From assembly GCA_019649675.1 (NCBI GenBank), contig BOWN01000001.1, positions 273,979 to 337,978 of the forward strand: a DNA stretch of 64,000 bases, read 5' to 3'. A program made the translations under genes and the position numbers. This document shows, in pieces, positions 1 to 10,561 of this stretch; position 1 is the first letter of the stretch; each line of letters begins with the position of its first letter. The notes below the pieces were generated by a model. That model ran no database searches. It saw nothing but the letters and a program-made list of their open reading frames with translations, and was not told the origin of the DNA. Source of the stretch: Cryomorphaceae bacterium. GTDB lineage: Bacteria; Bacteroidota; Bacteroidia; Flavobacteriales; UBA7430.

Positions 1-5
1 AAATA

Positions 6-815
6 GTGAAAGTAAAATTTCAAAATATCTTAATATCGGGTAATGAAAGAACAGATATAAACAAAGAAAATAGTCTTGGAAAAGGTTTTTACAATGAATT
101 TGGAATTAATAATGGATTAGGTTTTGATGAGGTAAAAAATGGAGAATGGTTTCATAAAATTGGAGTGGGCGCCCTAAAAAAAGAAGGCGATAAATATTTA
201 TTTCATAAAAATTATGAAAAAAGACCTGCTGAATTTAACAACATTATTGAATCCAATCGTGTTTTAATCACTTGTAAATCAGAATATTTAAATGGCTATT
301 CATATATCTTGAAAAAAGAGATAGAATTATGTGAAAATAAATTCAAAGTCAAATATAACTTAGAAAATACAGGACAAAAAGTAATCCTCACAAACGAATA
401 CAATCACAATTTTATCTTAGTAAACAAAAATTTATTAGAAAGAGACTTGATATTAAAATTTCCATTTCAATTAAATCCTGCAAGCTTTGATGAAAACGTT
501 AATCCAGAACAAAAGGTTGACATAGGACAAAATGAAATTAAATTTAACAGCAACCCGAACGAGCCCTACTTCTTTAGTAATCTTTCTGGAAATAAAACAA
601 TTGAGGCGACATGGGAATTAATTAATATTCCTAAAAAAATCATAATTCGTGAAACCGGAAACTTTATGACAAATAAAGTAAACTTGTGGGGAAACAAACA
701 CGTAATAAGTCCAGAACTATTTATTAACTTAAATATTATGCCAGGCGAATCATTTAAATGGAATAGAACCTATAGTGTAAGGAATTTAGAAATGTTTAAA
801 CCAAAACTTTCATAA
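6..815 (+). CDS. Galactose mutarotase-like (aldose 1-epimerase superfamily) protein, possibly 5'-truncated
   Basis: The protein is about 269 residues of beta-rich sequence with features of mutarotase-like proteins: a WFHKIGVGALKK segment near residues 48-59, an NEYNHNF segment near 129-135 and a late NLNIMPGESFKWNR stretch. This fold binds or interconverts sugar anomers, or handles polysaccharide in the cytoplasm. The first in-frame start is a GTG only five bases from the window edge and the frame is open upstream of it, so the true start may lie outside the window. No signal peptide is visible, as expected for a cytoplasmic enzyme. The gene lies 260 bp upstream of a secreted GH16 glucanase on the same strand, so a role in sugar use is reasonable but inferred. 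The substrate is unknown. Confidence 0.6.
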   Translation: MKVKFQNILISGNERTDINKENSLGKGFYNEFGINNGLGFDEVKNGEWFHKIGVGALKKEGDKYLFHKNYEKRPAEFNNIIESNRVLITCKSEYLNGYSYILKKEIELCENKFKVKYNLENTGQKVILTNEYNHNFILVNKNLLERDLILKFPFQLNPASFDENVNPEQKVDIGQNEIKFNSNPNEPYFFSNLSGNKTIEATWELINIPKKIIIRETGNFMTNKVNLWGNKHVISPELFINLNIMPGESFKWNRTYSVRNLEMFKPKLS

Positions 816-1077
816 CAATCTAAAAATTATTAAATAAAAACTATCAATGATTTTAATAAGTTTCGTCTCACTTATATTTAACATTAAATATTTAAACTTT
901 CTCCCATTTCGTGAAGTAAAATCGTAATATTTGGATGATAATTGTACTAGTATTTTTTGATAAAATTTTCCTGGAAAAATTTCACATCTGTCCATGATTT
1001 GTATAGACACAAATAACATTTTGAAAAAAAACACTAATTTAGTGTTAATTATACGTTAAATATCTAAGCTCTTGTTC
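816..1077. other. Intergenic region upstream of the GH16 gene
   Basis: No credible gene is seen in this AT-rich gap. It holds an imperfect palindrome around 962-982 (AAAATTTTCC, one base, GGAAAAATTT) and a perfect one at 1030-1046, annotated separately. The open frame on the minus strand here has no homology-like features or ribosome binding site and is treated as noise. Confidence 0.5.
1030..1046. promoter_or_regulatory. Perfect inverted repeat, candidate operator
   Basis: AACACTA-ATT-TAGTGTT has two perfect 7-bp arms around 3 bp and ends 31 bp before the GH16 start codon. No T-run follows, so it fits a regulator site or mRNA-leader hairpin better than a terminator. No cognate regulator is visible nearby, so the role is inference. 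Confidence 0.4.
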
Positions 1078-4000
1078 ATGAAATTAAATCATAAATTCTC
1101 ATCTGGCCTATTTTTTTTATTTGTGATAACAAGCTTTGCAAATGCACAAAATTGGAATCTTATTTGGGCAGATGAGTTTAGTACAAACGGAAATATTGAT
1201 CAAGAAAAGTGGTTTCAACAGACGCAACTTCCGAATGGTTACAGTTGGTATAATAACGAATTACAACATTACACTGATGAGATAGAAAACTCATATGTTT
1301 CCGATGGAACTTTAAAGATTGTTGCCATAAAAGAAAACTACACAGATCAGGGACATACAAAACCTTACACATCTGCAAGATTAAATTCAAAATTTGCATT
1401 TACTTACGGGAAAGTTGAGATAAGAGCTAAACTTCCTACAGGACAAGGTACATGGCCGGCAATATGGACACTAGGTAAGAACATAATAGAACCAGGATCA
1501 TACTGGACTAACCAAGGTTTCGGTACAATAGGCTGGCCTTATTGTGGAGAAATTGACATAATGGAGCACTGGGGTAGCAATCAAAACTATGTTCAGAGTG
1601 CCACTCACACACCATCAAGTTACGGTGGAACTGTTAACCATGGTGGACAATTACTTCCAACTGCTTCAACTCAATTTCATACATATGGTTTAATTTGGAA
1701 TGAAGATGAACTAATTTTTAGCATTGATGGTGAAGTGCATTACACTTACAACCCACCGGTAAAAAATAGCGATACTTGGCCATTTGACGCTGAACAATTC
1801 TTACTATTGAATCTAGCTATTGCATCTGACATCTCACCTACTTTTCAACAAGGCACACTTGAAATTGATTATGTTAGAGTTTTTCAGGCATCAACAGACC
1901 CAGCAGGTTGTATCGATGTTAATGCAACTAATTATGATGAAGAGGCAACAATACAAGACTATGATGAATGGGGAAACTTACTTTGTATTTATACTTCATG
2001 TGATAATATTCCAGATTACGGATGTATTTATGCAGGTGGATTTGGTACTTTCAATGAAGATTTTGATGCTTCAGATTGTGAATCTTACGGCGGAACACCA
2101 TGTGAAGAAGAAATTCTAGGTTGTGTAGATGAATCAGCAAATAACTATAATGAAGATGCAAATATAGATGATGGGTCTTGTGAGTATTCTAATATAAATC
2201 CTGTATCAGGCATTGTATTCTCAGGCGTATTTGGAGGAACTTATGCAGATGCTAATACATACACGAATCCCTCAGGCTCTGAATCATGGGCTGGATTTGC
2301 TAATGAAGATGCATCTGTTTATCCATTTACTTTTGGCGATGGTGGTTCTATTTCTTTCAATGGTTCTACAAATGGTGCTTCAGCAGATATTTACTTCAGA
2401 TTTGAATATAATCCATACCCTGATACCGATCCAAGTTACAATACAACATCTTTAACTTTAGGACCTGAATCAACAGAATATACATTAAATATTCCATCTC
2501 AAGGAGGTAATACATTTAGTTCATTTTTATTATATGTTACAACTCCAGATGTGGCTGTTACTTTAAATGATGTAACTGTTAATACTTCTGATGTTTCTGG
2601 ATCAATTGATGTAGTAGGTTGTATGGATGCAAATGCATCTAATTACAATGAAGATGCTACAGTTCCAGGTTATGACCAATATGGAAACTTGCAATGTGAA
2701 TATACCTCATGTGATGACATTCCAGAGTATGGATGTATTTATCCAGATGGATTTGGTGCATTTAATGAAGGATTTGATGCTGCAGCTTGTGAATCATACG
2801 GTGGATTAGCTTGTGAGGAAGTTAGTGTAATGTATCAGGATGTACTGACCCAGATGCTTCTAACTATAATGGAAGTAGCAACAGTAGATGATGGATCCTG
2901 TGAGTATCCAGAAGCAACTTCATACTGTGCAGAATTAGTCTCTCATTTTAATATCGAAACAGAAATATTATCAGAAATTTTATTAACCATCTCAAATATT
3001 GATGAAAATAATGTTTTAGTATCAGCAGTTTCGGCAAACAATGACCCTATTGATGTATTTTACATAGGAGCGCAAACAAATCCTGCTTGACATAAATGCA
3101 TCACCTATTGAAAACGGTGTGGCATCATTAACATTAAGTTGGTCTGAAAGTGCACCATCAGTAACATCATTTGAGATATTATGGAGCAAAGAATCTTTGG
3201 GGGAACTGGATGTTAGGATTAAATAATTTGCCAACAATTAACATGGAAAATTCATGCTCTAATATACCTGAATATATAGCTGGCTGTACAGATGATAATG
3301 CTATAAACTACAATTCAGATGCAAATATAGATGATGGGTCTTGTGAGTATTCTAATATAAATCCTGTATCAGGCATTGTATTCTCAGGCGTATTTGGAGG
3401 AACTTATGCAGATGCTAATACATACACGAATCCCTCAGGCTCTGAATCATGGGCTGGATTCGCTAATGAAGATGCATCTGTTTATCCATTTACTTTTGGC
3501 GATGGTGGTTCTATTTCTTTCAATGGTTTACAAATGGTGCTTCAGCAGATATTTACTTCAGATTTGAATATAATCCATACCCTGATACCGATCCAGTTAC
3601 AATACAACATCTTTAACTTTAGGACCTGAATCAACAGAATATACATTAAATATTCCATCTCAAGGAGGTAATACATTTAGTTCATTTTTATTATATGTTA
3701 CAACTCCAGATGTGGCTGTTACTTTTAAATGATGTAACTGTTAATACTTCTGATGTTTCTGGATCAATTGATGTAGTAGGTTGTATGGATGCAAATGCAT
3801 CTAATTCAATGAAGATGCTACAGTTCCAGGTTATGACCAATATGGAAACTTGCAATGTTTATATACCTCATGTGATGACATTCCAGAGTATGGATGTATT
3901 TATCCAGATGGATTTGGTGCATTTAATGAAGGATTTGATGCTGCAGCTTGTGAATCATACGGTGGATTAGCTTGTGAAGGAAGTTAGTGGTAATGTATCA

Positions 4001-5481
4001 GGATGTACTGACCCAGATGCTTCTAACTATAATGGAGTAGCAACAGTAGATGATGGATCCTGTGAGTATTGTGATGCACCCGCTGATTGGGATGTTATAG
4101 TAACAGTCTAATCACACTATTGTGATTCCTTCGCTGAGTTTTCACTTGCCGATAGCGTATGTACTGATCATGCAAATGTTGGTAGTTCTATACAAGATAA
4201 TGATGGTATTAGCATGTGCAGGTAGCGCTGAAATTACACAAGGTGAAACAGTACAAATTTCTGCTATGGGTGATGATACGACTACTGATGAAGTAGATGG
4301 GCTTGTTGCTGGTGAAGCTTTAGTATGGTTGATAGCTGATTGTTATGGAAATGTATTTGCTGCCAATGCAACTTACAATGCAGGTCCAGAAGTATTTACT
4401 ATCAATGGAATCACGGAGGTTTCTGAAATTACAGAAGCACCTTCTGGTCCTCTGAGCAGGAATTAAGTTTTGCTACTGGTTGGTCTATGTTCTCTACATA
4501 CATGATTCCAGCCGATTTAGATTTAGCAAATTTACTTTCTCCAATTGTTGACCAAGTCATTATTGCGAAAGATTATTTAGGAGCTGCTTACCTTCCTGAA
4601 TGGAACTTTAATGGTATTGGTAATTTAACATTGGGTCAAGGATACCAAATTAAAACAACTGAGACTACAGGTATTACTGTTACTGGTGATTATGCAATGC
4701 CTCAAGATAATCCAATTAATTTAACAGTTGGATGGAATATGATTGGCTACTTGCGTACAGATGCAGCACCAGCAGATGCAGTTTTGGCAGACATTAATGC
4801 AACGGGTAATCTAATATCGCAAAGATTACTTAGGAGCTGCTTACCTTCCTGAATGGAACTTTAATGGTATTGGTGATTTAAATCCAGGCCAAGCTTACCA
4901 AGTTAAAGTAAATAACGCAGATGTACTTCAGTACTTATCTAATGATGATTCTTATAGAATGTCTTCTACTGAAGTTACAGAAAACAATGTATCTCACTAT
5001 TCTAAAGTAGCCCCTACAGATAACAACATGACTGTTGTTATTGAAGATGCTGCTTGGGACATTCTTCCAACAGAAGGAGCTGAGATTAGCAGCGTTTGAT
5101 AAGGATGGTAATATGGTTGGGTCTGCAATCTACTCTAGTCCTGTAACAGTTGTTACAGTGTGGGGTGATGATGCAACAACAACATCTAAAGATGGTATGG
5201 TTGTTTCAGAATCAGTATCATTCAAAGTATGGAACACAAATGAAGTTAGTGACTTTACAGTTTCTAAATGGATTGAAGGTTCTTCTTCTTACCAAGTAGA
5301 TGGTATTAGCGTAGCTTCTACTATTGAAACTAATAATACGATTACAGAGCTAAATACTACAGAGCGAGTATTGGTAAAAGTAATCAACGTATTAGGACAA
5401 GAAGTAAACTTGGATGATGAGCCATTCAAAGGAACAGTTCTATTCAACGTATACGATGATGGCTCTGTAAAAGATTTGTAG
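1078..5481 (+). CDS. Secreted GH16 laminarinase (beta-1,3-glucanase), multidomain, frame broken by indels
   Basis: ATG at 1078 gives a signal peptide (hydrophobic FFLFVITSFANAQ, cleavage after AQ) followed at once by a GH16 domain of about 250 residues. The catalytic motif GEIDIMEHWG is complete: nucleophile and acid/base Glu about 158 and 163, with Asp 160 between them. Enzymes of this type cut beta-1,3-glucans such as laminarin outside the cell. Downstream come Cys/Asp repeats (GC.D..A.NYNEDA...DDGSCEY), two copies of a putative beta-sandwich module (SGIVFSGVFGGTYADANTY), a module shared with the next gene, then two ATGWSMFSTYM/GWNMIGYL repeats. The C-terminal tail contains VLVKVINVLGQEV and FNVYDDGSV, resembling Bacteroidetes sorting tails. 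The frame is open to 3090 and then changes repeatedly (near 3085, 3200, 3525, 3725, 3810, 3975, 4110, 4460, 4820 and 5090), while similarity continues to 5481. I read one protein of about 1,460 residues. Confidence 0.85.
2154..2907 (+). repeat. Direct repeat inside the GH16 gene, copy 1
   Basis: This 754-bp block is nearly identical to 3317-4069, at an offset of about 1,163 bp. It codes for a DDGSCEY repeat, the SGIVFSGVFGGTY module and a second Cys-rich repeat. This copy is in frame almost throughout; the last few codons slip near 2825. Confidence 0.9.
3317..4069 (+). repeat. Direct repeat inside the GH16 gene, copy 2
   Basis: This is the second copy of the 2154-2907 block. It differs mainly by single-base losses and gains (AATGGTTT for AATGGTTCT, GATCCAGTT for GATCCAAGTT, ACTTTTAAATG for ACTTTAAATG, AATTCAATG for AATTACAATG). 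These break the frame several times. The few substitutions suggest a recent duplication or gene conversion. Confidence 0.9.
4568..4629 (+). repeat. Short internal repeat, copy 1 (KDYLGAAYLPEWNFNGIG)
   Basis: About 60 bp are nearly identical to 4821-4882, 253 bp downstream. Both encode KDYLGAAYLPEWNFNGIG, the core of a repeated C-terminal domain found after GWSM or GWNM segments in the GH16 protein. Confidence 0.8.
4821..4882 (+). repeat. Short internal repeat, copy 2 (KDYLGAAYLPEWNFNGIG)
   Basis: This is the second copy of the 4568-4629 repeat. A base missing just before it shifts the frame here, so the same peptide is found only when a different frame is read. Confidence 0.8.
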
Positions 5482-5557
5482 AATAAAATTGTTATATATA
5501 AATTCAAATGTATAATTTTTTATTTATGGCGACGTGTTTAAATAAATTTAAATAAAC

Positions 5558-7025
5558 ATGAAAAAGGCACTTTACATTACCTTAATTTTACCATTAATTA
5601 CCTCTGCACAATTCTGCTCAGAATTAGTTTCACATTTAATATCGAAACTGAAATTGCATCAGAAGTTTTGTTAACTATCTCAAATATTGATGAAAATAAT
5701 TTATCAGTATCAATAGTTTCTGCAAATAGTGATCCTATTGATGGAATTTTCATAGGGGCTCAGACAAATGTAGCTCAATTAAGCACATCATTAATTGAAA
5801 ATGGTGTTGCATCAATAATATTAACATGGCCAGATGGTGCACCAGCCACAACTTCATTTGAAATATTGTGGAGTAAAGAATCTTTTGGTGGAAATTGGAT
5901 GTTAGGATTAGATAACTTGCCAGAAATTAACACATCTTATATCTGCTCCGAAATACCAGTATATGTAGTTGGATGTACGGACGAAAATGCATTAAATTTC
6001 AATTCTGATGTAACGATTCAAGGCTATGATCAGTGGGGTAATGTACAATGTCTTTATGAATCTTGCAATGATATACCAGAATACGGATGTATATATACAG
6101 ATGGATTTGGAATATTTTCTGGAGCTTTTGGCGCTGAAGAATGCCTATCGTACGGTGGAATTCCATGTACGGGAAATAATCCAGAAGATACGGACACAAC
6201 TTTATATGAAACGAGTTTACCTATAAATTTTGAAATGTCTGATAATTTATTTCAAGTTGACTCAAATTATTTTACAGATTTTAATGGGGAAGCTTTTCAG
6301 TTCTTATTAACCCATTTCAAACAGGAATAAATACGAGTAAATGGGTTGGCAAAATTATACGGAATGGAGGAGATATTTGGGCTGGTAGTAAAGTTCAATT
6401 GACTAATTATTTAGATTTTCTGAAAATAATATTATCACAATAAAAATATATACAGAAGCGCCAGTTGGGACACAAGTTCGTTTAAAAATAGAAGATCCAT
6501 ATTATATTGATATTGGTGATCCATCTTATGAAGTTGATGCCTGGACTACAGTATCGAATGAATGGGAAACACTTACATTTGATTTTTCAAACTCCCCTCC
6601 TGATTTCAATAATATTGCTTTCATGTTTGACTTCGATGTTGTCGGTGATGGCTCAGGTGAATCGACATTTTATTTTGACGATATCGTACAAACTAATATA
6701 TTCTCTACAACAAATGATATCTATGGTTGTACTTATGAAGCTGCCTGCAATTATAATGAGCAAGCAAATTTTGATGATGGCTCTTGTATCTTTCCAGAAT
6801 TAAATTATGACTGTGATGGTAATTGTTTAAATGATTTTGACATGGATGGCGTGTGTGATGAAGTAGATTATGATGACGGTATAGGTGTACAAGAGGTAAC
6901 AGATGATCATGTAACTCTTATTAAAATGATTGATATACTAGGGAAAACAAAAAGGAGCATAAAATGGAACATTTCTATTCTATATTTACAACAATGGAAC
7001 AGTTGAAAAAATTATGAAATATTAA
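5558..7025 (+). CDS. Secreted protein with a module shared with the GH16 gene, Cys repeats and a sorting-like tail (frame broken)
   Basis: ATG at 5558 opens a signal peptide (KKALYITLILPLITSAQ). The next roughly 120 residues (SELVSHFNIETEIASEVLLTI through WSKESFGGNWMLGLDNLPEI) match a stretch of the GH16 protein at 2930-3260. A Cys-rich GCTDENALNFN repeat follows, then a beta-sandwich region with VRLKIED and TTVSNEWETLTFDFS that resembles carbohydrate-binding modules (CBM4/9-like). Next come GCTYEAACNYNEQANFDDGSC and a DFDMDGVCDEVDYDD calcium-type segment. The end reads KMIDILGK and, after a frame change near 6960, FYIYNNGTVEKIMKY. Frame changes also occur near 5638, 6300 and 6420. It probably binds polysaccharide as a partner of the glucanase; no catalytic domain is recognised. 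Confidence 0.65.
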
Positions 7026-7060
7026 GTCCAGAATAATAATTAGATTAAAAGGTAACTTTA

Positions 7061-7476
7061 ATGCAAAGAATAATATACACATTCTTATGTTTACTTATAT
7101 TACTTACTGTGTCATGTGAAAAATCATCAATAAATTCTTGCCCTGACGTAATTGAGAATGTTAATTTGACTGATTTTCCAATGGATGAATTTGGAGTTAA
7201 TGAAATTGAAGTGACAGAAGATGAGTTGTTAATCAACGTAACTTATGGTGGAGGGTGTGAAAACCATGATTTTATCATGATTATGCATAATCAATCACAA
7301 ATAGATGGAGGTACCAGCAAAATCAAATATTATCTTTAAGTCATGATGCAAATAACGATGTTTGCTATGCTTTAATATTAGAACATGAACTATGTTTTAA
7401 TATATCTAACATCGAAAATGAAGGAGTATTATATTTTTATCACACAGATAGTCTCTATGTTTTAAATTTAAACTAA
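7061..7476 (+). CDS. Small lipoprotein of unknown function (one frame break)
   Basis: The N-terminus has a hydrophobic segment ending in a lipobox (LLTVSC, Cys about residue 20), so the product is probably a lipoprotein of about 138 residues. The first 92 residues read through DGGTSKIKYYL, but the reading continues in another frame as LSLSHDANNDVCYALILEHELCFNISNI and ends at 7476. An indel near 7315 explains this. The sequence is short and beta-rich with a few Cys; I do not recognise the family. It ends 34 bp before the convergent Fur-family gene. Confidence 0.55.
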
Positions 7477-7510
7477 ACTCATAATATTTTAAATACTTCA
7501 AATAAAATTT

Positions 7511-7898
7511 CTATAAACATAGCTCGCATGTACCTTGAATTAATACATGTGAACGCATAATCTCGATTTGAAATTTTGCGATTTGAAATTTTGGGCATAA
7601 CAATAGATTCAGGCAAACAATCCATTCTCCCACAATTTAAACATTGAAAATGCGGATGAACATCAACATGGGCAGATGATGTGCAACATTTACATTTAGC
7701 ATACCATTTGATACCCTTATTCCCCAGAAAAGAATGTAAAATACCATCATCTTCTAGCTTATCTAATACCCGATAAATTGTAGTCTTGTTTAGTTTTGTT
7801 TTTAAACGTTTTATTAATTCAATTACAGAAATAGCATCATTATTATTAAATTCATTTAAAAGAATTTTAACTGACTTTGTATTTCTTATTATACCCAT
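7511..7898 (-). CDS. Fur-family metal-responsive repressor (Zur-like?), C-terminus frame-shifted
   Basis: This is a metal-dependent DNA-binding repressor of about 130 residues. The N-terminal winged helix is visible (SVIELIKRLKTKLNKTTIYRVLDKLEDDGILH), followed by an H.DVHPHFQCLNCG metal site. Near 7565 the frame changes; the other frame gives HVLIQGTCELCL and a stop at 7511, supplying the second Cys-x-x-Cys pair typical of Fur proteins. The divergent neighbour is a TonB-dependent receptor with His-rich loops, followed by a His-tailed lipoprotein and a MerC protein. That context suggests zinc sensing (Zur) rather than iron, but this is inference. A typical Fur and PerR would also share these features. 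Confidence 0.8.
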
Positions 7899-7922
7899 TT
7901 TAAAAATACTTAATGAAACTCA

Positions 7923-7956
7923 GTTGCATTAACAAATTAAAATATATATTTGCAAC
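7923..7956 (+). promoter_or_regulatory. Bacteroidetes-type promoter with inverted repeat, candidate Fur/Zur site
   Basis: A -7 box TATATTTG (7945-7952, consensus TAnnTTTG) lies 18 bp after a TTG -33 element (7924-7926), 44 bp before the receptor ATG at 7997. The two boxes sit inside an inverted repeat GTTGCA-N22-TGCAAC (7923-7928 and 7951-7956). A repressor bound here would cover the promoter. The Fur-family gene starts 25 bp away on the other strand. Confidence 0.5.
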
Positions 7957-7996
7957 AAGTTTAGATTTGTTTGATTATCAAAGAAAAATAATAACA

Positions 7997-10229
7997 ATGA
8001 AACAACAAAATACTAAAGCTCTATTTTCATTTGGGTATTTACTATATTTAATTTTAACTCCCTTAATGTTAAATGCGCAATCATTATCGGTTGTAGACAG
8101 TGAATCTCTTGAGCCAATTCCATATGCTTCTGTTGAAATATATGAAATGCAAATACAATCTTATTGTGATGAAAATGGAGTGTTTGAGTTTAGTTACCTA
8201 TCAAATACTACCCCAGTAATCATTTCTGCTAATGGATATAAACCAACAAGTTTTATCTATAAATCTGGTGATAATAATTCCTATGATATCAAACTAAAAA
8301 AATCACATATTTTCTTGAATGAAATTGTTGTATCTCCTACAACAGGACTAGTCCAAAAAAATAATTTAACCAATGTAATTCTAAAAAAAATCAATCAGGC
8401 TGATCAAATTATGGCACCAAACTTAATGGAGCTAATAACAAATGTACCTGGCGTATATTCCATTAATACTGGATCCAGTATTAGCAAACCAGTCATAAGG
8501 GGTTTATCAGGCTTAAAAGTAGTTACTTTTTGGAATGGACTTAGAATTGAGAATCAGCAATGGGCAAACGACCACGGTTTAAATTTTACTGATATGGGAA
8601 TCAAATCGGTTGAAATAGTCAAAGGCCCTTCATCTCTTCTTTATGGTGCTGATGCTTTAGGAGGTGTTTTATATTTTACCGATGAAGATTATCTTCCACC
8701 AAATTCCTTTAATAGCTCATTTGAAAGTAGATTTGAGAGTAACTCCATGTCATCATTCAATATTGCAAGAATAAAACTAGCGAATGAAAAGATTAGATTT
8801 AATGTTTATGCAGGATACAAAAGTGCTGCAGAGTACCAAATCCCGGATGGCGAATTCGTTAAAAATTCAAGTTATAATCGTAAAAGCCTAAAAACATCTC
8901 TAGGTTATAACAAAAATAATTGGATATTAAATTTAAGATACAATTATAACTCGAATGAAAACGGCTTACCAGGACACACTCATTCTCTAGATCCAAGTCC
9001 GGAAGAATTTTTATTGGAAACTCAACATAGAGATAGAATTTTACCTCTTCAATTAATTGAAGATCACTATCTATCAATTGAAAATAAACTTATCCTTTCA
9101 AATCAGTCTGTTATTAAATTCAATACCGGATTTACTTCAAATAGTATTACTGAATTTGAAGAAAAAGTTACAATCCCAGGAATTTCAATGTTATTAAATA
9201 ACATACCATATAATTTTTCTTTTACTTCTTACGTAAATGAAAATATTACTTGGATCTCTGGTGTTCAAGGTATGCTGACAAAAAACTCTAACGATAAAGC
9301 TGCAGAATCTAGCTTAATACCAAACGCATCGTCATATGACTTAGGGAGCTATTCTCTTCTTCAGTATTCGAAATCAAAATTCGAAACTCAAATAGGATTA
9401 AGATATGATATCAGAGAAATAGATGCTGGGGATTTACTCTCAAAGAATTTTTCAAAACTTAATGGATCATTTGGACTTGTTTTCCAAAAAGGATTATATA
9501 CTTTAAGAACTAATTTTAGCTCTGGATTCAGACCACCTCACTTGAGTGAGATGTTATCATATGGTGTACATCACGGTACAAACAGATTCGAAATAGGTTC
9601 TCAAGATTTAAAAAGTGAATTTGCAAATCAGTTTGATATTTCTCTGGACTATGGAACCGAACACATCAATTTTAATATTAATCCTTTTATAATTATTTCC
9701 AAAACTATATTTATGTTGCTCCTACTGCAGATTTTATAGACGGATACCAAGTTTACGAATATACCCAAGCATCTTCAGCAAGAACATATGGTGGTGAGAT
9801 ATTATCTTCACTATCACCCTCATTTCGCTCACAGACTTCACATAGAACATGATTTCTCATATGTAATTGGAGAAGACAACAATAACAATCCACTTCCTTT
9901 AATTCCCTCAAACAAGATTGAATTCAAATCTAAAATATGAATTTGCGGAAACGGGTAAGAAATTTCAACTCAAAACAATTTTACTTCAAAGAACTCAATT
10001 CTTGGATAAAAATGATGTTTCAACCTTTGAGACTCCATCTGACAGTTACGAGATTTACAACATTGAAGGAAATTTTTCTTACTCTGGGAATCAAATTATG
10101 TTAATGAAATTAGGAATTAGAAATCTGTTTAATACTACCTACATCAATCATTTATCTAATTTAAAAGGAATTGGTTTACCGAGTGCGGGAATCAACTTTT
10201 ATATTTCAATCAATTATTTATTTAACTAA
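7997..10229 (+). CDS. TonB-dependent outer membrane receptor with His-rich loops (metal uptake, ZnuD-like?)
   Basis: The start at 7997 is chosen because a signal peptide follows directly (LILTPLMLNAQ). An N-terminal carboxypeptidase-regulatory-like domain precedes the plug, which has typical motifs (PNLMELITNVPGV, VKGPSSLLYGADALGGVLYF). The barrel carries GLPGHTHSLDPS and, later, LHYHPHFAHRLHIEHDF, two His-rich loops that suggest a transition-metal ligand. The frame breaks near 9697, 9802 and 9930; the three frames join into one continuous barrel ending in GLPSAGINFYISINYLFN. The length of about 744 residues is normal. Uptake would need TonB, and a TonB gene is at 49.2 kb. Zinc is inferred from the neighbours; copper, nickel or a metallophore remain possible. 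Confidence 0.85.
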
Positions 10230-10240
10230 TTTTAAAAAAA

Positions 10241-10552
10241 ATGAACAAAAAATTATTTACAATCAAAAATTTGCTGCTCGGTTCAGCACTAGCTTTCATG
10301 ACTTCTTGTAGTGATGATAAAGAAACCTGTGCTGACTGTCATTTAGTTGTCATGAACGCTGATGGATCTGAAACAGAACTATTAGATTTAGAGGAATATT
10401 GTGGTGATGATTTACATGAAATTGAGGAAAATGGTTACAGTTTTCAAGATACAATTTACGTAGATTCAGATGGAAATACACTTGCAACACCTGTAGCACC
10501 TGGAGATGCAGTAGAAGTTCACTGTGGAGAAGAACACGATCACGATCACTAG
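10241..10552 (+). CDS. Small lipoprotein with His-Asp tail, metal-island member
   Basis: A 103-residue protein with a lipobox (ALAFMTSC, Cys about 23). It contains CADC, a V.V.NADGSETELLDLEEYCGDDL stretch, and ends in HCGEEHDHDH. The Cys and His content suggests metal binding at the outer membrane or in the periplasm. It starts 11 bp after the TonB receptor stop and is followed by a strong terminator, so it is almost certainly cotranscribed with the receptor. The family is not recognised; the function is inferred from composition and position. Confidence 0.75.
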   Translation: MNKKLFTIKNLLLGSALAFMTSCSDDKETCADCHLVVMNADGSETELLDLEEYCGDDLHEIEENGYSFQDTIYVDSDGNTLATPVAPGDAVEVHCGEEHDHDH

Positions 10553-10561
10553 ACAAATAAT

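Noticed and set aside
810-1034. Minus-strand frame of 74 residues in the gap before the GH16 gene
   Set aside because: No ribosome binding site, no recognisable family, and AT-rich low-information sequence.
1820-2455. Two open frames on the plus strand within the GH16 gene (1820-2119, 2213-2455)
   Set aside because: They are alternate frames of the repeat region; composition is Met/Leu/His-rich and similar shadows occur in the second copy of the repeat.
2154-4069. CRISPR-like or transposon repeat
   Set aside because: Repeat units are 750 bp and coding, with no short spacers, transposase gene or terminal inverted repeats.
3000-4470. Programmed frameshifting or decay (pseudogene) of the GH16 gene
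   Set aside because: No slippery-site plus stem-loop pattern recurs, and essential genes such as lpxA and greA show the same kind of break, so sequence error is more likely.
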